Assembly (NCBI GenBank): GCA_902801125.1
Contig: CADCGT010000002.1
Span: 71,157 to 135,156, forward strand
DNA: 64,000 nt
Reading direction: 5' to 3'
Origin: an uncultured Pseudomonadota bacterium
Lineage (GTDB): Bacteria; Pseudomonadota; Alphaproteobacteria; Rs-D84
The position numbers and the translations under genes are program-made. The notes under the pieces are model-generated. The model saw only the letters and a program-made list of their open reading frames with translations, did not search any database and was not told where the DNA came from. Positions 21,001 through 25,727 of the stretch are shown in pieces (position 1 is the stretch's first letter; each line of letters begins with the position of its first letter).

Positions 21001-22049
21001 GTCCATTTGGCGTATATTGTTGCCGGCGCGGTAAAATAAGTATTTGACCCGACAATTGTGCCATATGCATTTATAATTTGTTGGCCTGTACCATTTTGAC
21101 CCGTATAATAACCACCAAAATTATATCCCGTACGCGTCGGTGTGGCATATATAGCCTGGATACATTCTGAACCACTTAACGTTCCACTGGAATTCTGACT
21201 GATCGCCGATGCATAACATTCACCATATATTTCATATAAGTGTAAAAAGGCATTTCCACCAACTTGACTTCCAGACCCACCGGCATCATTTAATGTGATA
21301 AGATAATTTCCGGAATTATCCACCGTCCAATATGCATATATTGTTGTTGGTTCGATTGAACTTAGCGTGGACACATTGGATGTATCAACCATATTCCCAT
21401 TGGCATATACAACCTGGGTTCCAGTTCCATTTTGTCCGGTATAATATCCCCGAAACACATATCCCGACCGTGTCGGTGTAACCGCCATTGTGGTTAATTC
21501 ACCCCCCCCACCGGAACGGGCGCACGCCGCAATCCACCAATAGTCCCCGCTACGAAATGTATCAATTGTCGCCCAATCTCCACGCGCCCCATACGAAACA
21601 TAATTTCCATTTAAATTATAGGTTATATTGGCATCACTACACGGCGTTGCAAATGCGCCCCCACTGCCACCGGCATCATTCAAAACAACAATTGGACTAT
21701 TCCAATGAGGATTCATTGGACGCCAACACGCATACAATGTCGTTGATTCATTCAGCGAAATTAAAACATTGCCTTGATAATCAATAATTCGGTTCCCAGT
21801 GCACCTCGTCCCAGTATAATGTCCGCCATAGCCATACCCCGGTTTATATGGCAAAGATGATAATTGTGTAACCGAACCCATGTTCCACGAATGTGGAACA
21901 CTGGCAATTTTTGCACCATCATCATTCAATGTATATGTATAAGAAGTTGTTCCGGTACCCGCGGCAAACACATTTCTGAACAAAATTACAGAACTCACGC
22001 ATGCAAACGCAATAAACAACACCCTAAAAAAGCGCAGAAATCTCGACAA
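3048..22049 (-). CDS. Giant secreted InlB-repeat surface protein, 6,333 aa
   Basis: The N-terminus is a signal peptide (about residues 1-30, cleavage near VFAAG). Most of the chain is InlB B-type (Listeria-Bacteroides, Flg_new) repeats with the pattern PT(K/R)xGYxFxGYYxxxxGG, then TLYAKW. Other sections, by rough residue: two related MucBP-like units (KVYHYTKNL...) at 2443-2533 and 5180-5266; a Cys-rich growth-factor-receptor-like stretch at 2815-3550; bacterial Ig/YDG-like repeats at 4115-4715; a LamG/jelly-roll-like domain at 5775-5970; and a C-terminal domain after 6230 with LYLRSDRKTDRTLNVKIGN and a VYSVYDD end. I see no LPXTG motif, transmembrane anchor or autotransporter barrel. The start is TTG, chosen for GAGGA six nt upstream and the signal peptide directly behind it. 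A surface adhesin is the likely role (inference). The frame is intact over 19 kb. Confidence 0.9.
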   Translation of the reverse strand: MSRFLRFFRVLFIAFACVSSVILFRNVFAAGTGTTSYTYTLNDDGAKIASVPHSWNMGSVTQLSSLPYKPGYGYGGHYTGTRCTGNRIIDYQGNVLISLNESTTLYACWRPMNPHWNSPIVVLNDAGGSGGAFATPCSDANITYNLNGNYVSYGARGDWATIDTFRSGDYWWIAACARSGGGGELTTMAVTPTRSGYVFRGYYTGQNGTGTQVVYANGNMVDTSNVSTLSSIEPTTIYAYWTVDNSGNYLITLNDAGGSGSQVGGNAFLHLYEIYGECYASAISQNSSGTLSGSECIQAIYATPTRTGYNFGGYYTGQNGTGQQIINAYGTIVGSNTYFTAPATIYAKWTPKVLTVTLNHNSPSNSPSPSTVYLKYATGWYSNPGATTSITNMATVPTKTNYTFAGYWTTNASNGGVRIIDADGHFETTSAALQAFSANGTAYARWVANSSNPTPVWVTVTINDQSATTNSQPTVLYRNTNTAVSNCSGYKASQLCDAVTVTSITPPTKTNYTYGGHYTGTGGSGTQWTNANGTILYNVTANTTVYAKWTSNSGTIHTITLSPNGGTGSRTIYERYNVGWFRKDGTLYYQITSSIFNNTSSGGAGLTKPTRTNYTFNGYWDASSGGNQIIDADGYIIGAPSYNANKTFYAQWVAPSTSKIKLNPNNGVVCSVDVVEATFGQPMPTVSCPPTRTNYVFTGYFDAASGGTQYYTDELQSARNWDKTGAESVLYAHWEAIPTYNIVYYCDKEGAPSYTDTGIYFGQDYMFKTRAAVGCSTLSGKKFMGWTDDEHGSSILYQPGQIAQYPYQSDARLVGYNLDIGTVTLNHDDPDNTPSPSTVYYVPSDAWYSDSNAMNEITEMTTVPVKYGYEFLGYYTASSGGTKIIDENGEFINHNYVPSGTTNFTLYAHYSAKKYPFILDDASATTASSPNSVTYKVEIGWVNNSTNTEITSITIPTKTGNSFAGFWTGPNGTGTKIINADGTFVTMTSGILQEFDENNVDTLYAKWNPKNTVTFSCENQAGDGSGTPSPATVQVADGETLTFPSMANCSWGNAGYSPFLWGYVVNGGFTDTHDAGDTITWDSSWGDRTYNMWYAPSYFNYEYSCGAGTGTPPTSGNTYYHSNWTTAANTCTKEGYSFAGWLEPVSGVTYAESTMPTNGNVAGWLWPYDVIASAGGAFTAQWTANTYTIAYTLNGGTAGANAPTSGTYDSVVNISNPTHAHATFTGWTIAGMDNGVTHYYGTSNPPTSTTTGTSITTPTKATYYKNLRSVSGTVTFTAVWECNAGYTGTNCNTQVQYPLTWSCGDASGTPSGASFPTTITYGGTLTFPSNPCGSIVGHTFTGWVVDVNATQYNVGNTLTWPFTSGSAITAHYDPVKVNITYSCGGTGTTGSPSKTADNNIDYGSQVTLATLGTCAKAGNTATKWVVSGTNDNYDFGANVTHWNYTENKTLVPNWSAQSYNIIYKDEDGTTVLTGLTPSSYTYGTSTTINAVPTKLHSVFNGWCTGYNTSTKTPTGCTNTNTPLVIGPTETGIKTFYASWSCDAGYIKYADADLYEYIEYGVSDAQSYKARDCAPGYFHLYCNAHGGVACLEQFTINNKTYHFGEVYNTQAIRNSGMYGLLVSGNPVAVSSGTGGALFGHSNSYSVFGLCLASGFPNCNDLLDANATYSDWLDALASATGTTWGRAHHTFNGLWSQETGGTQYLAPNTPLAAMGYEANNNMNLPTLFTSDATLHAQWIPDVYTILLEAEGYDGTLPAVYETYNTGWSQTLAGTPGAWVQLTAAQMASKPGYTLLGYYSTASGTGTKYINGDGTLASGVTPTTFGESTTLHARFQANTYNVTYLCGTDATGTAPASATATYDTNFTPASIGGCTNPGRSFAGWLVSNTGNPSDTKQAGTAFQWKYTEDKTFTAQWTDNTYTITFHPGSGVTTTGTTEVQEWYSHAYRVQTSGSMSWTAVTEITLPTKTGYTFAGYYDNASFTGNPVMTNATLPVTTPAATYFTADADLYAKWTKTGYTVTYKNGGGTGNDVVQDVSYDTQFTTKPGSIFTKTNSVVTKWNTTSGGNYPNLNSNYTYSTAGNTVLTANWGACTCTKGTHVASCDVTGVANNTCQYSYTCEAGYNNAGATSGTFNGTANTATNASPNCGGANSYTITVTAGNGISKVTASGWTNSGTATMTKTFDFGEQIDLSTVVTATQKSGYTGAAYTVTNGAGSISGNVYTVGAGNDTITVSATGITTPAGVTITGGTTKVYNLSATTLTGATTTTYDSGITVKYSFGYAPSSNGTYGNWTTASTTETTSIAKDAFLGTRYYKVRVTASDGTLTSTTTTATTPTTMTLDQKKITFDATTNGGTLSGTSPLYVRYDSANVYTGAASTTTGTVPTASKTGYTFNGWYTAQTGGSQIYNASGTLTSATVSGWTGSSKWRATEDKTLYAQFSANTNTPYKVYHYTKNLTGTGYTLNGAVDNLTGTSNASVTLESLARALPGFTYDAGFEGTATHGTTKPSSGAVTTTTILPDGTRVIDLYYNRNSYTITYKNGGGTGSDVTQPGISYMGSFTTKPGTTFTKTNSIMTGWNTTSGGNYPLLDHTYSEYDTTGDTVLTAAWATCGCTPGTGVASCTTSATATNTCAATVTCASGYDQSTATWSCSGASCSSSCSADDFEITLNNANATTNGTAKIYTTYGVNVYLDANRSKVMTTSANPITKPERVYTVTYNGNNGTVGTTTAANTTATYTFKGYYSAATNGTQYIVGSTGRITSNGITTGKGYSANATWYAQWTYASVTLPNATRAGYTFAGWYDNATGGNLIGAAGATYTPTEDKTLYAHWNECTAGNYCDGTGTVTSCNTATNGKYPHSAAGSTSINDCYLTTTAGKYVATAGAGEVQCVANDYCAGGVNVYYGGTHSTTHPTNGGNASCSSGTNNKYNYSEAGTGTVDNCYLTLTTGKYVATAGAGMTNCAANNYSDDTTTKIYYGGTASSSHPTTSSCAACSTLGGGLYNKSAGGTGSTGCYVTTTAGKYIIENTNTAQTTCPVKKYCESATIYWPNVGQIADCPVADTTTAMTSYPSNYYNPTLLSISNQAWSTGITSINGCMANYSLRNARGDFTVESVKYNSTSGKYDNGGSKYYRKINAGYYGNERYSATYCDTATHSMIYKDALPCPAGSYCPGLTSMPLCSSGTYAETIGLYPCPTNYPDSAAMSTSINACYLTTTAGKYVATAGAGEVQCTANNYCTGGVVVHYDEIGGITACSTGAGSNYATSAAGSDSNTDCYKTVTLDKNGGSGTIQGTSGTNPASVVCHYNTECNFGSASGLTQTGYTFSGGWGTTNTCSGTTVKFTVPNDTGTYYACKSGQSKTCDAGYYLKADNATCTACPAGKYCVGGTFTFNGSDQGISGDIAAGYYADGCAKTSTGAVCSTSYHGGMVSGGYYSTGGGTSSTPTAAGNGCLSGNTCGKLSAPYYSNGGSKANDGTCVSGQTCGTCDSNYRANTTTGKTAVTQCQTQCAAGRQVATANAACSTPSGSWYTAQHLVNYGSKSSDTSNVVKACATNYATANTTTQTDHDAQSDCKRTITLDKNGGTGTVNASVVCSEGVACDLPDASGLNQTGYTFAGSWSTTSGAGATGCVSTVTTPTSGTYYACKSANTITIKLNKNGGTGTCGGATGVSDGTLTCTYDGSCTAPAWDSTTCNINNGSKIFTGWNTASDGGGTSYAPGASIQNIIGSGTTTIYAVWSDVTCNVTNGSGTASNTTTNTPVCAVTCTNGYSKTGYMNATTTFNVTGNVGATTVTSSCAARTYKVTLDPKRYASASAQTGVEPDSTGTTAYWYRYKTKSPCYYYKVELNSASDEVASNCIAGTGGVTITPPTMAGYTFGGYYKSKPGTGTQYVTNVGGTTNNIYSNVAANSTLYAKWTAKTYTVTLNKNATDAVAGTASVTATYNAAMPTSSVTMPTRTGYEFAGYYDTSAATGGKQYYTSTGTSANNWDKTTNTTLYARWTADCNEITVDNTTRGGTTANTKLYKNSGDTKWYSDSSCQTVVTTTPRPSKTNATFSGYYTSATNTTTQVGTNANPSVLSTTWTVTEPTTIYAHYNCNTGWQEDGTDIAGTCIGTITATASDKVLTYNGTNGNNGTAQSCANVTVTTPASGASVTYATKTGTACGQYGNAPTLTNVNDGPKTICYKVTATNYETVTGEYTCSMNKANGNVVLSATTGSTVYPNTKTFTVTTNKSGGALSATPTSGNVVATASVSGTTVTATPQKTGTQTITVTSAETVNYNAATATYTLTVTDGGITHDVSDVSKTYDGTPLVCNGVTNVVPTSAEVKYRTATSGAYNLTSAPSITNVADSKTIYYQITADNYATVTGQFNCTVTKADCPITVKEGNTTLTSSSVVTLTYPTSKTLTATSSCGNAVTLSSGNTSYITVSDKTLNPVKVTSSDITMTASVAESANYNGATASFKSKVNRGDCSITLNPTSGSGTCASNTATFTIDKGSCNGTITASSSDEDIATVELNGAKTQGTVTRVSAGSATITVNVAQTDQYNATSAEYTFSGNKVAGSTTIKDGGTTVSSGSVAYPNTKTLTATCAGGATPTISNAGTTSVATATISNGTITMTPLKQGTSTITVSCPATDCYNASTATYKLTVNRGTCSVTLNPTSGTITYPTENTATFAINKGSCNGTITASSSDTNIATVALNSGATQGTVSYVAPGTATITVSSAQTDQYNAVSATYEVTNQLETYTITFKTGNKTMGTQSCTYGQNVTLNDVGSMPNIPVATNKGWGFDGWAKNVNTTNTDYANKGNMTCGGNVTLYGVWKRDVKFTYFETATSTANKTSTKQQYYRNTTTSAAGVSGVTTYPLYAQSDYAWSPLGWATTTGATSASISQTGATATTVTPGATTGTSAGVAYYAVYSRTPQIAYNGNGNTGGSTANTNCAPQTFNAGATNGSTPACTLANNGFTRTGYTFNKWAAGSATGDQYAASESYTFANKTWTSAKTYTMYANWSANTITLNFASEHGTAPASTTCSYGSTFNMPAAITGVVGYTFHRWNVNSNDFDANETGVACDNATLGVTSGSVTINATWKNNHYRILLDDNGGNGGQVAENSTWGMYEWYGQCYIAAQVLNNVDLEASTCLDYIYTAPTKQGYTFTGYYTENDEQVIAADKRVVGSPTLFEQNDTIYAHWTANSDIQYKVYHYTKNLGTNTYSLNGAVDTLYGVADSTVTLEDLARTITGFTYDSGFDGTATHGTTKPASGAVLTTTILPNGTRVIDLYYNRDTHTVTLSKGTGIASVTGAGTYEYGASVSINATMNNGYDWYRWTNTNTGAAVTTTKAYTFTMETSDIAYTANANVHSYTITYDLNQGTSSTTPVHGTNHPETYKVTDATFTISNPTMTGYTFAGWTVTTAPEGWGSGSSTSGSTNFKVGRGTYGNIAFRATWTANTYSIAYTLNGGAYGASHPASATFDAVFTVNNPTHEHATFSGWNISGMDTTTHTYGAQTTNATTLSGITATTFKNLRATAGTVTFTATWNCDTGYTGTNCDAIDYNMQYVCEAEPGWNYTGSAPVAANPVHYGQSVQLAGDVYAQTTGCRKVWGTTNDADYCDDCFTFGGWTIDAESTAIPTAPVHAANSTVNPWGRTNTTDWCIISDTGNCEGFADDVFYVAPVYTPKQYNIEYMYATSPVSGASANMPASYTYTTETTISNADQTAPAHATFNGWCTGANGTGTCVAAGQPITIGNRDHGDMRYYANWSCDTGYTLTYDANNQPVCSANTYNIDYVFNGGITGIPAEYTPVEYIQSNGSSYLNTGVAVNNNIGVYIDFQYANAVTSESILFGTVSPNLALWRTNSSFSFAHKSGTGNSYSITVPSDQLQARHSAWINFMNDHKIKFDETTTSLATTSFSSSKQLYIFAANYNGAYHAATARVYGMKISNGTDLIRDYIPVRQGNTCGLYDMVQGTYLSGSGFTCPNTEYTGGYPDSYTYGIGADITGVPTRAHSTFVGWCENSGLTNNCVTPQNVSTTAMGDKTFWAKWACNAGYTANAAGTACNPNTIALSYRNGGHGTAPTAPASCVYGENVNLPAAITATGYTFNKWAVADNNFAANATIVCNSANLGVTSGTAIITATWTTDSITCAAKKYLPAGATVCVDCIAGGYCPGGTYTYNLNLVQGITVCATNTYSNAAAAQCTACLTANGYQNSGDEFADHAYESSCKTTCAVGQCVATARAACANVGTTGWATGGVVAQGDTLACNVCQSGTSTCGYGACADEAGDCGRVLYVGANKLYLRSDRKTDRTLNVKIGNNIYYANMSPSNLNMSNGVNKSFKIKVGNAVYSVYDDSVGE

Positions 22050-22079
22050 AATCCTTCCTCTTTCTTTCCTACACTGTAA

Positions 22080-22109
22080 ACATTAGCAAATTATCGAAAA
22101 CAAAGTCAA
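22080..22109 (-). promoter_or_regulatory. Possible promoter of the giant gene
   Basis: Minus strand: TTGACT (22109-22104), 18-nt spacer, TAATGT (22085-22080), 31 nt before the TTG start. The rest of the 22110-22300 gap is very A+T-rich and holds no gene I can support. Confidence 0.4.
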
Positions 22110-22308
22110 AAGAAAATCGCATATTTAATATAAAAAAAACATTGACTAATAATACGAAATGTTCTATGGCACGATTACAAATTATAAAAAACCACTATAT
22201 TCAATATGTTATATTTATGCGTTTATGATTGTAAACCTTTTAAATTCATACAATTTTTTTCTAAAAATTAATCCAAAATGTGTTCAAAATACAAAATGTA
22301 TAAAAATC

Positions 22309-22336
22309 TTGAAATCGGATTTCAAAAGCCTAGAAT
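22309..22336 (+). promoter_or_regulatory. rnpB promoter
   Basis: TTGAAA (22309-22314), 16-nt spacer, TAGAAT (22331-22336), placing the transcript start at about 22343, exactly where the P1 helix of RNase P RNA begins. Confidence 0.65.
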
Positions 22337-22342
22337 AACAAC

Positions 22343-22676
22343 GTAGTTAAACAGGGCATAGCCGTCATCCGTGGCGGAGGAAAGTCCGGACTGCGTGGGA
22401 CAACACACCGGTTAACGACCGGGCGGGGCAACCCGACGATTAGAGCAACAGTGACGAAGCAGGTTTAACCTGAGTGAAACGGGCAATCTCTGTGTGCAGC
22501 AACTTCAAATAGGTTTCCAACGATTCGTCCCAAATCGGAAACGGGTAGAGGGCTTGACACTTGGTGGCAACATCTTGTGCAGATTAATTATGCCCACCAC
22601 CCAATGTATGGTGTTGAATGTGCCGGAACAACACTGAACTTGGGCGGAACAGAATCCGGCTTATCGTTTGACTATA
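22343..22676 (+). ncRNA. rnpB: RNase P RNA, class A
   Basis: This is the catalytic RNA of RNase P, which trims tRNA 5' leaders. The universal GAGGAAAGTCCGGAC box is at about 22377, and the matching 3' element ACAGAATCCGGCTTATCG is at about 22650. The ends pair to form P1 (22343-22352 with 22666-22675, with wobbles). About 334 nt is normal for class A. A clean promoter precedes it and an intrinsic terminator follows. The TolA-like gene converges on it from the right, with its stop only 4 bp beyond the rnpB terminator. Confidence 0.96.
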
Positions 22677-22684
22677 CGGCAATT

Positions 22685-22708
22685 CGTCCCCGCAAGGGGA
22701 CGTTTTTT
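22685..22708 (+). terminator. rnpB terminator
   Basis: Seven-bp stem 22685-22691/22696-22702 with GCAA loop, followed by six T. It lacks an A-run on its left, so it should not stop the leftward tol transcript. Confidence 0.8.
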
Positions 22709-22711
22709 ACC

Positions 22712-23470
22712 CTACATCACCGACCCGGTGGTGGGATAGAAAGTCAATTGAATCTTTTTCCATTTATCATATTCATTTGCCGGCAACATACGAAACGGCT
22801 GGCATACATTGATGGCGGCACGAATCGTTTCCAAAACATACGCAAACGACGAATCGGTTTCTGCGCGCGCCGCCGATTCAAACCAAACATCAGATACGGT
22901 TCCATTTTGCCGCATAGTTAAATGCGCAACCGCCCGGATTCCATCAATTCCCGGGTATGATGTATTTATATTCCAACAACGCGTCATTGCCACGCGCAAT
23001 GCGTCAACAACCGATACCGTAAGTGTTCGATCCAACGACACCACATTACGATTCACACGCACAATTGTCTTGGTTTTCGGGGCGGACGCTTCATCTGGAT
23101 TTTTTTCTTCCGTTTTGGATTTATCCGGTTCCACCTTTTGTTGTTTTTCGTCCGGAACCAAGGTTGTAGATTTCATTTCTTCGGTCTGATTTTGTGCGGC
23201 ATTTTGTTCCGGTGTTTCTTTCTTTTCCGGTTCTTTTACCGCGTCCTCTTTGGATTCATCAACATTTGTGTTATAAAGCACCGTTTCATCACCCGTCACG
23301 CGCACACTGTCCAAATCTATCATGGTTATTTGAATCCGGTCGGGCGCAATAAAACGTTCGTATCCACCAATCACGACATCGGCCAACAATACCATAACAC
23401 CCAACACCACCAAGTGCCCCAATATTGAAAAACCAAGATTTTCTGTCATAAAATGGTTAAAGCGTCCCAT
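22712..23470 (-). CDS. tolA: TolA-like Tol-system spanning protein, 252 aa
   Basis: TolA links TolQR in the inner membrane to the outer membrane and Pal during envelope constriction. The order is typical: a short cytoplasmic N-terminus, one transmembrane helix (about residues 15-35), a charged Glu/Lys/Pro-rich region of about 80 residues, and a C-terminal TolA/TonB-type domain whose end (NVCQPFRMLP...YDKWKKIQLTFYP) matches the family. The central region is much shorter than in enteric TolA. It follows tolR with only 2 bp between them. TonB is the alternative, but the tolQ-tolR context favours TolA. tolB and pal, usually next, are absent; rnpB follows instead. Confidence 0.82.
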   Translation of the reverse strand: MGRFNHFMTENLGFSILGHLVVLGVMVLLADVVIGGYERFIAPDRIQITMIDLDSVRVTGDETVLYNTNVDESKEDAVKEPEKKETPEQNAAQNQTEEMKSTTLVPDEKQQKVEPDKSKTEEKNPDEASAPKTKTIVRVNRNVVSLDRTLTVSVVDALRVAMTRCWNINTSYPGIDGIRAVAHLTMRQNGTVSDVWFESAARAETDSSFAYVLETIRAAINVCQPFRMLPANEYDKWKKIQLTFYPTTGSVM

Positions 23471-23472
23471 TT

Positions 23473-23874
23473 TTATTTATCCAATTTTGTCCGTAAACCC
23501 ACACGTTCAAACCCGGCGGTCTTTAATTTGCCCATAACCGCCATGACCGCACCATAATCCGCCCGGCGGTCACCGTTTATAACAATCGCCAAATTTGAAT
23601 TTTCACCACGCATCGCAACCGCGCGTTTAATAACATCGTCCAACGGCAACTGGTTCGTGCCGATATAATAACGGCCCGCCGAATCGACACTGATTTGCAT
23701 TGCGTGGTCGGTTCCGGTTAAAACGGTTGTTCCGGCATTCGGCAAATCAAGGTCTATGCCATTCGTCATCATTGGCGTCGTCACCATAAACACCGCCAAC
23801 AGCACCGTCATAACATCAATCATCGGCGTCAAAGAAATTGCCGCATCTGAAATTCTGCGTCGCGCCCGTGACAT
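23473..23874 (-). CDS. tolR: Tol-Pal system protein TolR, 133 aa
   Basis: TolR and TolQ form the proton-driven motor of the Tol system in the inner membrane. Seen: a short basic N-terminus, then one transmembrane helix starting SLTPMIDVMTVLL, with the proton-pathway Asp at residue 20, followed by a periplasmic ExbD/TolR domain (IDLDLPNAG...; INGDRRADYGAVMAVMGKLKTAGFERVGL). The start at 23874 is preferred over an upstream in-frame one because it has GGGGGAA before it, begins directly with the family N-terminus and lies 1 nt after the tolQ stop. Length is normal. Confidence 0.93.
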   Translation of the reverse strand: MSRARRRISDAAISLTPMIDVMTVLLAVFMVTTPMMTNGIDLDLPNAGTTVLTGTDHAMQISVDSAGRYYIGTNQLPLDDVIKRAVAMRGENSNLAIVINGDRRADYGAVMAVMGKLKTAGFERVGLRTKLDK

Positions 23875-23875
23875 A

Positions 23876-24316
23876 TTATTTTCCCCCAATTTTTTCATAC
23901 AAATCATCTGCGCGTTTGGAAAAAACCTGGTGCGCAATTGCCGCCGGTATCGCCACAATCAACCCCAAGGCCGTTGTTCCCAACGCAATCGCCAAACCGG
24001 GTGCAATAACCCCAATGCTGACCGATTGATTCGCACCGATTGACGCAAAAGAATCCATAACACCCCAAACCGTTCCGAACAACCCAATGAATGGCGAAAC
24101 ATACGCACACATCGCCAAAAACCACAGATTTTTATCAAATGGACGAATCGCTTCATCGGGGTTGCCGGTTATCTTTTTATGCTTAACCCCGTGAAACAGG
24201 CGGATTTTTTCCACAATTACCGCCCACGACATAACACTAAACACCACCAAAACGATGGACGCAATCGCCGTCACAATATCAGTAGTGAATAACCGCCACA
24301 AAGAAAATGCGTTCAT
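23876..24316 (-). CDS. tolQ: Tol-Pal system protein TolQ, unusually short, 146 aa
   Basis: TolQ is the polytopic inner-membrane partner of TolR; the usual length is about 220-240 residues. Here all three membrane helices are recognisable (about residues 12-36, 65-90, 105-128), including SPFIGLFGTVWGVMDSF and the ATALGL-like GTTALGLIVAIPAA segment. The large cytoplasmic loop between helices 1 and 2, normally about 90 residues, is cut to roughly 25, and the cytoplasmic tail is short. The frame is intact and there is an AAGGGA site before the ATG, so this looks like a compact protein and not a broken gene. ybgC is 26 bp upstream; tolR follows 1 nt later. Confidence 0.88.
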   Translation of the reverse strand: MNAFSLWRLFTTDIVTAIASIVLVVFSVMSWAVIVEKIRLFHGVKHKKITGNPDEAIRPFDKNLWFLAMCAYVSPFIGLFGTVWGVMDSFASIGANQSVSIGVIAPGLAIALGTTALGLIVAIPAAIAHQVFSKRADDLYEKIGGK

Positions 24317-24342
24317 TTTTATTCCCTTTCTTTATTAAAAAT

Positions 24343-24720
24343 TTATTTTAAACGTGCCGTAATATCATCGGGCACAGCTTTTAACTTCATGTCCGCGCCG
24401 ATATACGCCACTGTTATGTGCATTATAGCACAAATTACATCATCATGCACGAACTTTTGTTCCAATTCCATCGAAACAGCGCCAACCCCAGTTATCCGGG
24501 TTTCAAGGACAAAATCGTCAGCCAATTTTAACGGTGTCATATATTTTATGTCTAATTTTTTTACGACAAATCCCATGTCGCCATCCGGCATATTAATTCC
24601 GCGCATCATATCCATACGCGCGCGTTCGGCAATTTCTATATACCGCCCATGATACATTATTCCACCTGCATCGGTGTCGGCATAGGCAACCGAAAATTTA
24701 AATTTATGTATTTTATTCAT
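24343..24720 (-). CDS. ybgC: Tol-Pal-associated acyl-CoA thioesterase YbgC, 125 aa
   Basis: This is a cytoplasmic hot-dog-fold thioesterase of the 4HBT family, which in proteobacteria is the first gene of the tol cluster. The family motif YADTDAGGIMYHGRYIE is present, with the likely catalytic Asp17 and the following His24. The length matches the family. The start has GGAG upstream and lies 2 nt after the ruvB stop, so the two are translationally close. The exact acyl substrate cannot be read from the sequence. Confidence 0.93.
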   Translation of the reverse strand: MNKIHKFKFSVAYADTDAGGIMYHGRYIEIAERARMDMMRGINMPDGDMGFVVKKLDIKYMTPLKLADDFVLETRITGVGAVSMELEQKFVHDDVICAIMHITVAYIGADMKLKAVPDDITARLK

Positions 24721-24722
24721 AA

Positions 24723-25712
24723 TTATTTCTCCAATCCCATATGGCGATAGCCGGCATCGGTCACGATGCGTCCGCGTGGTGTGCGCTGAATCAACCCCAA
24801 CTGCATCAGATAGGGTTCAATCACATCTTCGATTGTGTCCGCCGGTTCGGCCAACGCCGCCGCCAAATTATCAATTCCAACCGGTCCACCCGCATAGTGC
24901 ATTATAATCGCGTTCAGGTATTCACGATCAATTTGATCCAAACCACTGGCATCTATATGCAACTGGGCAAGCGTGGTCTTTATCACATCCGCCGTGATTA
25001 TACTGGAACCCATTGCCGCGGCAAAATCGCGCGCGCGTTTTAACAACCGGTTGGCAATACGCGGCGTGCCACGCGAACTTTTTGCCAACGCCAATGCACC
25101 ACCGGCATCTATTTCTATGCCCAAAATTCCGGCACTGCGTCGAATAATTTTTGCCAAATCTTCGGGCGGATAAAAACTTAAACGCAAATCGATTCCGAAT
25201 CGGTCACGCAACGGATTAGACAACAGCCCCGTCCGTGTCGTCGCGCCAACCAAAGTGAATGGTGGCAAATCGATTCGAACACTTTTTGCCGACGGGCCTT
25301 CGCCCAACATAATATCCAACTTGAAATCTTCCATTGCGGAATAAAGAACCTCTTCAATTGCGGTCGGCAGGCGGTGAATTTCATCAATAAACAGCACATC
25401 CATCGGTTCCAGCGCAGTCAATATTGCCGCCAAATCGCCTTGTTTGGTAAGCATCGGCGCCGATGTAGCCCGGAAATTCGCGCCTAATTCATTTGCAACA
25501 ATGTGTGCCAGCGTCGTTTTCCCAAGCCCCGGCGGCCCATACAACAACACATGATCCATCGGTTCGCCGCGCGAACGCGCACCCGATATGAACACAGATA
25601 AATTTTGTTTTAACGCGTCATGCCCGATAAAATCCGTCAAAGTCTTTGGGCGAATCGTTGCCGCCATTTCATCTGGAATGTTTGGGTCAAGAAATCTGTT
25701 TGTGTTTTCCAT
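24723..25712 (-). CDS. ruvB: Holliday junction helicase RuvB, 329 aa
   Basis: RuvB is the AAA+ motor that, with RuvA, moves Holliday junctions in recombination repair. Visible in order: the N-terminal [12 protein letters not shown] segment, Walker A GPPGLGKT at 59-66, Walker [10 protein letters not shown], the sensor segment [18 protein letters not shown], and the C-terminal winged-helix end ([16 protein letters not shown]...). Length is typical. ruvA and ruvC are not in this window. The ruvB-ybgC-tol order is common in alphaproteobacteria. The hydrolase-like gene ends 15 bp upstream, so all six genes may share a transcript. Confidence 0.97.
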   Translation of the reverse strand: MENTNRFLDPNIPDEMAATIRPKTLTDFIGHDALKQNLSVFISGARSRGEPMDHVLLYGPPGLGKTTLAHIVANELGANFRATSAPMLTKQGDLAAILTALEPMDVLFIDEIHRLPTAIEEVLYSAMEDFKLDIMLGEGPSAKSVRIDLPPFTLVGATTRTGLLSNPLRDRFGIDLRLSFYPPEDLAKIIRRSAGILGIEIDAGGALALAKSSRGTPRIANRLLKRARDFAAAMGSSIITADVIKTTLAQLHIDASGLDQIDREYLNAIIMHYAGGPVGIDNLAAALAEPADTIEDVIEPYLMQLGLIQRTPRGRIVTDAGYRHMGLEK

Positions 25713-25727
25713 AGGCCATCCAATTTA

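Noticed and set aside
3048..22049. Long antisense frames (for example 368 codons at 5193-6299) inside the giant gene
   Set aside because: Products of its repetitive composition; Cys/Arg-rich, without start signals.
3048..22049. CRISPR-like periodic repeats
   Set aside because: The repeats are diverged, in frame, of varied length and coding; no identical short repeats with unique spacers.
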